64,000 bases of DNA. Origin: W-Chloroflexi-9 sp045863195. GTDB taxonomy: Bacteria; Chloroflexota; Dehalococcoidia; UBA2979. Below, in pieces: positions 1 through 7,315 of the stretch. Location of the stretch: positions 62,001 through 126,000 of the forward strand of contig BTUI01000008.1 of NCBI GenBank assembly GCA_045863195.1, read 5' to 3'. The translations under genes were made by a program, and so were the position numbers. The notes under the pieces are model-generated. The model was not told the DNA's origin, made no database searches, and worked only from the letters and a program-made list of their open reading frames with translations. Each line of letters starts with the position of its first letter. The stretch's first letter is position 1.

Positions 1-872
1 CGGCCGAAGCGGTCCGCGATCATCGCCGCCGGTGGGATCAGCACCAGGTTCACGACCGACATCACCGTGAACAGCACACCGAGGGCGCCCGCGCCCATGC
101 CGAAGGCGGCCACCGCCATCAGCGGCATGATCGTCTGGCGGGAGGCGGTGCGCGTGAAGAACACCATCAGCGTCACCCACGAGACGGCGAAGAAGTCCCG
201 CGAGAGCAGGAACTGCACCCACGGCCGTCGTTGCTTCTCGCCGGTGCCCGCGGAGGGCCTCGGCGGGGCGGCCTGGGCGAGGTGCCTGGTCTCCGGGAGG
301 CGGAGGTAGGCGTACACCGTCGCGACAAGCGCGGCGGCGCCGACCACATGGAAGGGGACGCGGATGCCCCAGAACTCGGCGAGGAGGCCGCCGACCGCCG
401 GGCCCATCGACGTGCCGAAGAGCAGTGCGCCCTGGTTGGTGCCGATGAAGCGGGCACGGTTCTCCGGGGTGGAGATGTCCGTGAGGTAGATCTGCGCGCC
501 CGTCATGTACATCGCGGAGCCGGCGCCGGCGACGAACCGCCAGGCGAGCAGGACCTCGATGGATGGGGAGAGGCCGGAGCCCACCATGCCGACGGCGGTG
601 ACGAGCGGCCCGGCGATCAGCAGCATGCGGCGGCCGTAGCGGTCCGAGAGCACGCCGAGCGGTACGTTCAGGATCAGCCGCGCGAGCGCGAAGAAGGAGA
701 GCGTGAGGCCGATCGCCGCGGCGCCCACCCCGAACTCGTCCGCGAAGAGCGGGAGGACGGGCGCGATCACCCCCTGGCCGGCCATGACGAGCACCGTGGA
801 GATGCTGATCATCAGCAACTGCTCGTGCTCGAGCAGCGGCCCGAGCGCACGGCGCACCGGCCCCATGACCAT
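1..872 (-). CDS. MFS transporter (partial, 3' end outside window)
   Basis: The N-terminal 290 residues of a major facilitator superfamily transporter are visible; the gene runs off the left edge. Hydrophobic segments alternate with short loops from about residue 18. The loop after the second helix carries the MFS motif A version GVLSDRYGRR near residue 75, and a motif C-like GSAMYMTGAQ follows. A charged central linker near residues 200-215 separates the two six-helix halves. The ATG at 872 was chosen; an in-frame ATG at 866 is possible. The gene lies 15 nt after the alanine dehydrogenase stop on the same strand, so the two may be cotranscribed. The substrate cannot be read from the sequence. 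Confidence 0.85.
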   Translation of the reverse strand, partial: MVMGPVRRALGPLLEHEQLLMISISTVLVMAGQGVIAPVLPLFADEFGVGAAAIGLTLSFFALARLILNVPLGVLSDRYGRRMLLIAGPLVTAVGMVGSGLSPSIEVLLAWRFVAGAGSAMYMTGAQIYLTDISTPENRARFIGTNQGALLFGTSMGPAVGGLLAEFWGIRVPFHVVGAAALVATVYAYLRLPETRHLAQAAPPRPSAGTGEKQRRPWVQFLLSRDFFAVSWVTLMVFFTRTASRQTIMPLMAVAAFGMGAGALGVLFTVMSVVNLVLIPPAAMIADRFG

Positions 873-887
873 CCGGGGAGATCCGTC

Positions 888-2012
888 CTAGGCGGAGGCC
901 GCCATCGCGTCGGCGAGAGGGGCGTAGTCTACGCCGAGCGCCGCCGCCACGGCAGGATGCGTCACGCGGCCATGCCAGACGTTCACGCCGTGCGCCAGCG
1001 AAGCGTCGCGCCGGACCGCCTCCGTCACGCCCTGGTTCGCCATCCGCACCATGTACGGCAGCGTCAGCCCGGCGAGGATGCGCGAGGAGGTGCGCGGCAC
1101 GGCGCCCGGCATGTTCGGCACGGCGTAGTGGATCACGCCCTCGTCGATGTAGATCGGCTCGTTGTGGTCGGTCGCGCGCGTCGTCTCGATGCACCCGCCC
1201 TGGTCGACGGCCACGTCCACGATCACGGAGCCCTGCGGCATGCTCCGCACCATCTCCCGCGTGACCACCACCGGCGCGCGTTCGCCCTCCACGAGGACGG
1301 CGCCGATCACGAGGTCCGCGGTGCGGATGCGGTCCGCGATCGCCTTCGGGGAGGAGAGGATCGTCTCGATCCGCCCCTGGTACTCGCGGTCGAGCGCCCT
1401 CAACTGGTCCTCCGCGATCGAGGCGACCGTGACGCGCGCGCCGAGGCCGACCGCGATGCGAACGGCGTTCGCGCCGACGTTGCCGGAGCCGATCACGAGC
1501 ACATGGCCCGGAGGCGCGCCCGGCACGCCGCCCAGCAGCAGGCCGCGTCCCGGGCCCGGCTTCTTGAGGTAGGCCGACCCGATCTCCACCGCCATGCGGC
1601 CGGCCACCTCCGACATCGGCGCGAGCAGCGGCAGGAACCCGTCGGCGCGGCGCACCGTCTCGTAAGCGATCGCGATGCAGCCGGAGTCGATGATCGCGCG
1701 GCCGACCTCGGGCGCGGCGGCCAGGTGGAGGTACGTGAAGAGCACCTGCCCCGGGCGCATGCGCGCGAACTCGACGGGCTGGGGCTCCTTCACCTTGCAC
1801 ACCATCGCCGCGCGCTGCCAGACCTCGTCCGCGCTGGCGACGATCTCCGCGCCGGCGGCGACGTAGTCTTCATCCAGGTAGTGCGAGCCCTCGCCCGCGC
1901 CCTGCTGGATCAGGACGGTGTGGCCCGCGCTGACGAGCGCGGTCACGGACTCCGGGGTCATCGCGACCCGGTACTCCTCGGTCTTGATTTCGGTGACACA
2001 GCCGACAATCAT
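888..2012 (-). CDS. ald: Alanine dehydrogenase
   Basis: 374 residues, close to the usual 371 for the family. It catalyses NAD-dependent oxidative deamination of L-alanine to pyruvate and ammonia, or the reverse, in the cytoplasm. Visible landmarks are the N-terminal EYRVAM stretch with the substrate-binding Arg, the KVKEP segment with the conserved Lys, YLHLA with the catalytic His near residue 95, and the nucleotide-binding GSGNVGANA near residue 175. The C-terminal NMPGAVPRTSS block is characteristic of Ald. The ATG overlaps the stop of the upstream formyltransferase-like gene by 4 bases (ATGA), so the two are translationally coupled. The unrelated reading of the other strand across this gene is a GC-driven shadow. 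Confidence 0.95.
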   Translation of the reverse strand: MIVGCVTEIKTEEYRVAMTPESVTALVSAGHTVLIQQGAGEGSHYLDEDYVAAGAEIVASADEVWQRAAMVCKVKEPQPVEFARMRPGQVLFTYLHLAAAPEVGRAIIDSGCIAIAYETVRRADGFLPLLAPMSEVAGRMAVEIGSAYLKKPGPGRGLLLGGVPGAPPGHVLVIGSGNVGANAVRIAVGLGARVTVASIAEDQLRALDREYQGRIETILSSPKAIADRIRTADLVIGAVLVEGERAPVVVTREMVRSMPQGSVIVDVAVDQGGCIETTRATDHNEPIYIDEGVIHYAVPNMPGAVPRTSSRILAGLTLPYMVRMANQGVTEAVRRDASLAHGVNVWHGRVTHPAVAAALGVDYAPLADAMAASA

Positions 2013-2911
2013 CCGTGCTCCAGCACATCTCCGGGCCGCAGGATCTCCGCGGCTGCCTGCTTCGCTTCGCCGTCCCGCTGTACGCGCTCCACGGTCACGC
2101 GGCCGCCGATCGCGGCGACGACGGCGCGTCCGCCCTCCAGCGCCTCCACGGTGCCCGGCGGCTGATCGGGGTGCCCCGGGACGTACCGGGCACCGTACAG
2201 CCGGAGTGTGACGCCTCGAAGTCGCGCGGTCGCCCCGGGCTGCGGGTCGCCGCCGCGGATCACGCGGCTCACCACCTCGCCGTGCTGCTGCCAGTCCACG
2301 ACCACGTGCTCCGGCGCGCACGGTGGCTCGTACGTCGCCGCCGTCTCGTCCTGCGCGACGCGCGGCGCGCGGCCCTCCCGCACGAGGCGGACCGCCTCGA
2401 CGAGCGCTTCGACGCCGAGCGGGTAGAGACGCTGGAAGTAGAGCGATCCGACCGTGTCGTCCGGCCCGACCTCGACCTCCCGCTGCAGGAGGATGGGGCC
2501 GGTGTCGATCCCCTCGTCCACCCAGAACACGGTGAGGCCGGTGCGGTTGGCGCCGGAGAGGATCGCCCAGTTCATCGCGCTGCGTCCGCGGTGCCTCGGC
2601 AGCAGCGAGGGGTGGTACTGGATCGCGCCCAGCGCCGCGGCGTCCAGCACGCGCTTGCGCACGATGTCCGTGACGAACGCGAACACCAGGAGGTCGGGAC
2701 GCCAGTCGAGGTACTGGCGGAACGGTTCGTCCTGGCGGAGGGCGGGCGTCTCGATCACCGGGATCGAGGCGGCCACGGCCGCCTCGGCGAGCGGATCGGG
2801 GCGGCCGGCCTGGCGGGGGACGGAGACGCCCACCACCTCCTCGCTCGCGGCGCGCAGCGCGTCCAGGACGTCGCGCCCGAAGGCCGCCTGCCCGAACAGC
2901 ACGATGCGCAT
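2009..2911 (-). CDS. Stand-alone 10-formyltetrahydrofolate hydrolase-like / formyltransferase-family protein
   Basis: 300 residues of the formyltransferase fold. Rather than bacterial methionyl-tRNA formyltransferase, it resembles the N-terminal hydrolase domain of eukaryotic 10-formyl-THF dehydrogenase (ALDH1L). It starts with GQAAFGRDVLDAL, has YHPSLLPRHRG with the catalytic His at residue 100, and has DEGIDTG with the catalytic Asp at 136. The 36-residue His-Asp spacing equals that of ALDH1L1 (H106/D142). A smaller C-terminal barrel follows from about residue 205, and no aldehyde dehydrogenase domain is attached. The start has a clear GAGGAG ribosome site and a TATACT -10 element about 22 nt upstream. 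Likely role: release of formate or transfer of formyl from 10-formyl-THF. True Fmt activity cannot be excluded. Confidence 0.75.
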   Translation of the reverse strand: MRIVLFGQAAFGRDVLDALRAASEEVVGVSVPRQAGRPDPLAEAAVAASIPVIETPALRQDEPFRQYLDWRPDLLVFAFVTDIVRKRVLDAAALGAIQYHPSLLPRHRGRSAMNWAILSGANRTGLTVFWVDEGIDTGPILLQREVEVGPDDTVGSLYFQRLYPLGVEALVEAVRLVREGRAPRVAQDETAATYEPPCAPEHVVVDWQQHGEVVSRVIRGGDPQPGATARLRGVTLRLYGARYVPGHPDQPPGTVEALEGGRAVVAAIGGRVTVERVQRDGEAKQAAAEILRPGDVLEHG

Positions 2912-2953
2912 CGCCGCTCCTCGCGTACCGTCCGAGTATACGGACGGCCCGCG

Positions 2954-3583
2954 CTAGATCGCGGGTGCGCTCTCCGTGGCGCGCCACATGTACCAGGACG
3001 CCACGGAGCGGTAGGGCGACCACGGCTCGCCGAGGGCGCGCGCCTCCGCCGGGGTCGGGAGGTCCGGGAGGCCATACGCGATCCGCATGCCGTTGCGGAC
3101 GCCGTAGTCGCCCACGGGCAGCACGTCCGGGCGTCCCAGCTGGAACATCAGGAACATGTGCGCGGACCACTCGCCGAACCCCTTCACGGCCGTGATCCGC
3201 GCGGTCACCTCCGCATCGTCGAGCGCCTCGATGCCCTCGAATGCGAGCGTGCCGGCGAGGATGTGGGCGGCGAGGTCCCGCATGTACCCGGCCTTCTGGC
3301 GGGAGACGCCGGCGTTACGGAACGCCTCGTCCGTGGTCGCCAGCAACTCGGTGGGGGTGGGATAGCGGCCGCCGTACAGCGCCTGCCAGCGCTGCTGGAT
3401 GGTGCTGGCGGCGCGGCCGTTCAACTGCTGGAAGAGCACGGTGCGCAGCAGCGAGTCGTAGTGGTCCATCGCGGGGCGCGGGCGGTATGGCCCGTGCGCG
3501 TCGATGAGCGCGCCCACCACGGGGTCGGCGGCGCGCAGGTGGCGGTACGCCGCGGCGGCGGAGAACCGGAGGCGAGGCGGCAT
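2954..3583 (-). CDS. HhH-GPD DNA glycosylase (AlkA-like 3-methyladenine glycosylase)
   Basis: 209 residues of the helix-hairpin-helix GPD superfamily, which excises damaged bases in base excision repair. The helix-hairpin-helix reads ITAVKGFGEWSAHMF around residues 130-144. The GPD loop follows as LPVGDYGVRNGM, placing the catalytic Asp at 159. There is no C-terminal Cys cluster for a [4Fe-4S] centre, which points to the AlkA/MAG branch rather than Nth or MutY. It is shorter than E. coli AlkA (282) because the N-terminal beta domain is missing. A GGAGGG ribosome site precedes the ATG. It stands alone between two unrelated minus-strand genes. Confidence 0.9.
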   Translation of the reverse strand: MPPRLRFSAAAAYRHLRAADPVVGALIDAHGPYRPRPAMDHYDSLLRTVLFQQLNGRAASTIQQRWQALYGGRYPTPTELLATTDEAFRNAGVSRQKAGYMRDLAAHILAGTLAFEGIEALDDAEVTARITAVKGFGEWSAHMFLMFQLGRPDVLPVGDYGVRNGMRIAYGLPDLPTPAEARALGEPWSPYRSVASWYMWRATESAPAI

Positions 3584-3645
3584 GACGTGACCCTCCGCGG
3601 TGCGAGCATTCCGAGGGTACCGGACGCGACGAGGCGTGCGCGCGG

Positions 3646-4230
3646 CTATCCGCGGACGGCGGCCTCCACCGCGCGGGTGAACGCCTCGACCTCGGCGGAG
3701 GAGCGGAGGCGCACGAAGCGGATGTGCGACCAGCGCGGGTCAGACTGGAAGGCGAGCAGGTTGCGCCGTTTGCGGCGGTGCTGCGTGACCGCCCACCAGA
3801 GAAGCGACTCCGGGCTCCACACCTTCAGGTGTTTCGCGAAGGACTCGGTGTTGGTTCCCCAGAGCAGTTCTTTCGTGCGCCAGCGACGCCATGAGCGCGT
3901 GATCACGCGCCACACCACCTGCGGGAGCGGCAGGTCCAGCCAGATCACCGTCTGCAGGCGGCCCCAGAACACCTCCTGCGAGGTGCCCATGTACGACCCC
4001 GCGACCACCCAGCCGTCGCCTGCGGTGGCCTCCCGGATCCGACGCCGGAACTCCTCCGGGTCGGTGTCCGTGAGCGCGACCCAGTTCGGCAGCCAGTTGA
4101 GCGCGTCCAGTTCCACGAACGGCACGCCGATCGCCTCCGCGAGCCGCGCCGCGAGCGTGCTCTTGCCCGCGGAGGTGTTGCCGGTGACGTGGATGCGCGT
4201 GCCGATCGGCGAGGGATGTGGCGAGGTCAT
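3646..4230 (-). CDS. P-loop adenylate-kinase-like protein (FlaR/topology-modulation family)
   Basis: 194 residues from the ATG at 4230. The Walker A motif is GNTSAGKST near residues 17-25, followed by FVELDALNWLPNW, the signature segment of the small kinases annotated as topology-modulation or FlaR proteins. A WLDLPLPQVVWRVITRSWRR block fits the family's lid region, and the C-terminus is basic. An upstream in-frame ATG at 4284 would add 18 low-complexity residues and is rejected. The phosphate acceptor is unknown; the family is usually annotated as adenylate kinase or shikimate kinase-like by fold only. Confidence 0.75.
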   Translation of the reverse strand: MTSPHPSPIGTRIHVTGNTSAGKSTLAARLAEAIGVPFVELDALNWLPNWVALTDTDPEEFRRRIREATAGDGWVVAGSYMGTSQEVFWGRLQTVIWLDLPLPQVVWRVITRSWRRWRTKELLWGTNTESFAKHLKVWSPESLLWWAVTQHRRKRRNLLAFQSDPRWSHIRFVRLRSSAEVEAFTRAVEAAVRG

Positions 4231-4315
4231 CGGGGGTCCTGTTCTGCGCCGGGGCGTGCGGGCGCGGACGGGGGACGATGCCACAACGCGACGCCGAAGG
4301 GAAGGGGGCCGCGCG

Positions 4316-6400
4316 TTACGCCTCGATGAGGGTCGCGGGCAGGGAGAAGCGGAAGTAGGAGCCCTGGTCGGTGGGCAGCATCATGGCGCGCCCGCCGTGG
4401 AGCTCGGCGATCTGGCGCACGATCGGCAGGCCCAGGCCGGTGCCGGGCACGCGCTCGCGCGTGTTCGTCGCGCGGTAGAAGCGCGTGAAGACGCGCTCCT
4501 GCTCCTCGAGCGGGACGCCCGGCCCGCTGTCGATGACGTCGACGTGGACCCACTCGGGTTCCGCTCGGACGACGATCCAGACGTCCGCCTGGTCCGGGCT
4601 GAACTTGATCGCGTTGCTCAGCAGGTTCATCACGGCGCGGGATACCTGGCGTCGGTCGCAGCGGATCAGCGCCGGGACGGCGCCGTCCGTACCCTCCAGC
4701 ACGCGGATGCCGCGCATCGCCGCCTGCGGCGCCTGCAGCGCGGCGACCTCGTGGCAGAGCGCGACGATGTCCAGTGGGTCCAGCACCGGCTCCGCCTGGC
4801 CGCTCTCCAGCCGTGCGAGGTCCAGCATGTCGTCCACGAGTTCGCGCATCCGCTGGACGTTGCGCTGGGCCGTGTCCAGGAGTTGCCCCTGCATCTCCGG
4901 TGGCGCCTCCGCCAGCATGCCCAGAGAGGAGCCGATGACGGTGAGGGGGGTGCGCAGGTCATGGCTCACCACGGAGACCACGTCGCGCTTCAGTTGCTCC
5001 ACCTCCAGCACGGCGGTCACGTCGCGGATGATCACCAGCAGGCTGTCGCCCTCGCCACGGACCTCCGGCACAAGGTAGGCGTCGAATGTGAGGTCGCGGC
5101 CGGCCCAGGTCACGAGTTCCACGCGACGTCCGGACTCCACGGCGGCACGCTCGCGCAGGCGGCGGTAGAGGTCGTCGCCGAGCACCTGCTGCATGCCGCC
5201 ACGCAGACCCAGGACGTCGCCCGCCTGGACGGCCAGCAGGTAGGTCGCCGCGGGGTTGCAGACGATGCAGGTGGTGTCCGAGCGCTCCACGAGGACACCC
5301 TCGTGCATCGAGCGGATGACGTGCTCGCCGAGCAACTGGCGGGCGGTGGCGGCGCGCGCCTCCTCCACGGACTCGGCCATCTGGTCGCGGGTGCGCTCGA
5401 ACGCCTCGACCGCCTCGGCGGCGGCCCGTCCGACCTCGTCGCGCCCCGCGAGGTGCGTGAGCGGTTCGATCGCCTCGTCGGTGGGGCCGGCGACGGCGAC
5501 GGCGGACCGGAGTTCGCGGACGCCGTGGGCCAGCGCACTGACGATGACGATCAGCGCGAGGATGCCGATCCCGGCACCCGCCGTGACCGCGATGAACGGC
5601 GTCTGCACGCGGTCGCGGATGGTGCCGGCCCCGGCGGCCTTGCGCATGTCGATGGTGGCGACGAGCGGGCCCGGGCCATGGGCGAGCGAGAGGGCGCCCG
5701 TGATGCGTACCCGACCGTCCGGTGCGTCGACGAGCGACGTCCGGGGCGCGGGCGCATCGTCCTCCAGCCACGCGAGCGTGACCTGTCGTCCGACGCCGGC
5801 GAGCGCCTGGAGTTCCTCGGCGTCCAGGCGCACGCCGAGCACGAGCGCGGCAGAGTTCGTGCCCGGGCCCGTGCGCGCGCCCGCGGCCAGCAGCGGGCCG
5901 CCGGGGAACGCGAAGATCGCGCCGTCAGGGGCGCCCTGGAGCAGGAGCAACTGTGCCGCCGTTGGCGTCGTTGACCCCGTGAGGATCGTGTCGGAGATGC
6001 CGCCCTCCAGCATGCGGACGGGGCCCGGGCCGGAGACCAGCAGGTAGTCCGCGCCGCCACGCGAGATGCGGCCGCCGTCAATGATCTCCGGGACGGCCCC
6101 GCCGGCGCCCGCGAACGCGATGATCGTCTGGTCGGCCAGGAGGGCTTCCGCCGCGCGCTGCAAGCCGCGAACGCGTGCCTGGAGCGCGGTCTCGAAGAGC
6201 GCCAGTTCCGCCTCGGCGGTGGCGGTACGCTGCTCGCGGGTGTCGCCGTCCAGGGTGCTCCAGAGCGTGACGGCGCCGCCCGCGACCACGGCGGCCGCCA
6301 GCAAGCCTGCGATCAGCGCGATCGCCTGGTAACGCACGCTCGGAACCCCGTACCCCGGTTGCCGCCCCTGCCGTCCGGCAAGCATAAGGGCCACCGTCAC
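4316..6400 (-). CDS. Membrane-bound PAS sensor histidine kinase
   Basis: 694 residues. A first transmembrane helix (about 25-45) is followed by an extracytoplasmic sensor region to about 265 (CHASE4 or dCache-like, not identified), a second helix (about 268-292), a HAMP-like stretch, a PAS domain (about 355-460), and the phosphoacceptor helix VVSHDLRTPL with His 480. The catalytic domain has the N box (NLLSNAIKFS), the G1 box (DSGPGVP) and the G2 box (GTGLGLPIV). It should autophosphorylate in response to an external signal; no response regulator is adjacent. The start is uncertain: GTG at 6400 or ATG at 6385, with a perfect inverted repeat between and across them. Confidence 0.9.
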   Translation of the reverse strand: MTVALMLAGRQGRQPGYGVPSVRYQAIALIAGLLAAAVVAGGAVTLWSTLDGDTREQRTATAEAELALFETALQARVRGLQRAAEALLADQTIIAFAGAGGAVPEIIDGGRISRGGADYLLVSGPGPVRMLEGGISDTILTGSTTPTAAQLLLLQGAPDGAIFAFPGGPLLAAGARTGPGTNSAALVLGVRLDAEELQALAGVGRQVTLAWLEDDAPAPRTSLVDAPDGRVRITGALSLAHGPGPLVATIDMRKAAGAGTIRDRVQTPFIAVTAGAGIGILALIVIVSALAHGVRELRSAVAVAGPTDEAIEPLTHLAGRDEVGRAAAEAVEAFERTRDQMAESVEEARAATARQLLGEHVIRSMHEGVLVERSDTTCIVCNPAATYLLAVQAGDVLGLRGGMQQVLGDDLYRRLRERAAVESGRRVELVTWAGRDLTFDAYLVPEVRGEGDSLLVIIRDVTAVLEVEQLKRDVVSVVSHDLRTPLTVIGSSLGMLAEAPPEMQGQLLDTAQRNVQRMRELVDDMLDLARLESGQAEPVLDPLDIVALCHEVAALQAPQAAMRGIRVLEGTDGAVPALIRCDRRQVSRAVMNLLSNAIKFSPDQADVWIVVRAEPEWVHVDVIDSGPGVPLEEQERVFTRFYRATNTRERVPGTGLGLPIVRQIAELHGGRAMMLPTDQGSYFRFSLPATLIEA

Positions 6401-6409
6401 CGGTGGCCC
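6388..6409. repeat. Perfect inverted repeat at the histidine kinase start
   Basis: GGGCCACC (6388-6395) and GGTGGCCC (6402-6409) form an 8-bp perfect stem with a 6-nt loop. It covers the GTG candidate start (6400) and lies just upstream of the ATG candidate at 6385. In the mRNA it would sequester the first start or the 5' leader. It could be a regulator half-site pair, a translational hairpin, or chance in GC-rich DNA. Confidence 0.4.
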
Positions 6410-6473
6410 CCTGCTGTCCGTGAAGAACAGGTGAAGCGATGCAGGCCCTGACGCGGTGGCCGGGGCCCGCCGG

Positions 6474-7223
6474 CTACATGTACTGGCCGCCGTTCATGCT
6501 GAACTGGGCGCCGGTGTACCACGCGCCGCTCGGCTTGCAGATGAAGACCACCGTGTCGGCGACCTCCTCGGCGGTGCCGAAGCGGCCGAGGGGGATGAGG
6601 CCGATCAGGTTCTTCTTGATGTCCTCGGAGAGCGCGGCCACCATGTCCGTCTCCACGAAGCCCGGGCAGACGGCGTTCACGGTGATGCCGAAGCGCGCGA
6701 GTTCTTTCGCGGCGGTCTTGGTGAACGCGATCATGCCGGCCTTGGCCGCGGAGTAGTTCGCCTGGCCCACGTTGCCCATCTGGCCGATGACGGAGGACAT
6801 GTTCACGATCCGGCCGTAGTTGCGCTCGCGCATGCCGCCGAGCGCCGCGCTCGTGGTGTAGAAGATCGAGGAGAGGTCCGTCTCAATGACGGTGTCCCAC
6901 TCCTCCACGGACATCCGCTGGATGGTGCGGTCGCGGTTGATGCCCGCGTTGTTCACCAGGATGTCGACCTTGCCGAACTCCTTCTCCGCGGCCTCGATGA
7001 GCGCCTTCGCCTCGTCTGCCTTGGAGACGTCCGCCTTCACGATCAGCACCTTCGCGCCGGCGGCCTCGCACGCCTGCTTGGTCTCCTCGGCGGCCGCGGC
7101 GTTCGAGGTGTAGTTGATCACCACGCTCGCGCCCTCGCGCGCCAGCCCGATCGCGCAGGCGCGGCCAATGCCACGGCTGCCGCCGGTCACCACCGCCACC
7201 TGGCCGTCCAGTGCACCTGCCAT
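6474..7223 (-). CDS. fabG: 3-oxoacyl-ACP / acetoacetyl-CoA reductase (short-chain dehydrogenase)
   Basis: 249 residues from the ATG at 7223, which is preceded by GGGGAGGA. It reduces a 3-oxoacyl thioester to the (R)-3-hydroxyacyl form with NAD(P)H. The cofactor loop is TGGSRGIG, followed by NNAGINRD, the catalytic Ser in NMSSVIG, and NYSAAKAG with the Tyr-x3-Lys pair. The C-terminus NGGQYM resembles FabG and PhaB tails. Neighbours on the same strand are a methylmalonyl-CoA mutase subunit and a MaoC-type (R)-hydratase, so a CoA-thioester role (PhaB-like) is as plausible as fatty-acid synthesis. The 16 residues upstream of the chosen start are low-complexity and not counted. Confidence 0.88.
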   Translation of the reverse strand: MAGALDGQVAVVTGGSRGIGRACAIGLAREGASVVINYTSNAAAAEETKQACEAAGAKVLIVKADVSKADEAKALIEAAEKEFGKVDILVNNAGINRDRTIQRMSVEEWDTVIETDLSSIFYTTSAALGGMRERNYGRIVNMSSVIGQMGNVGQANYSAAKAGMIAFTKTAAKELARFGITVNAVCPGFVETDMVAALSEDIKKNLIGLIPLGRFGTAEEVADTVVFICKPSGAWYTGAQFSMNGGQYM

Positions 7224-7315
7224 GCGTCGTCCTCCCCGTGGCTCGCCCGTGGCGGCCTGTCTCTCCCGCAAGCGGCGGGTGCGCGTTGCCTATCTGCTTC
7301 CGAGCGCGGCCGAGG

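Noticed and set aside
231..5974. Very long plus-strand ORFs (644 and 1319 codons) over the Ald to kinase region
   Set aside because: They lie opposite genes with clear families. Their translations are Arg/His/Asp/Ala-rich low-complexity text typical of GC-rich antisense frames.
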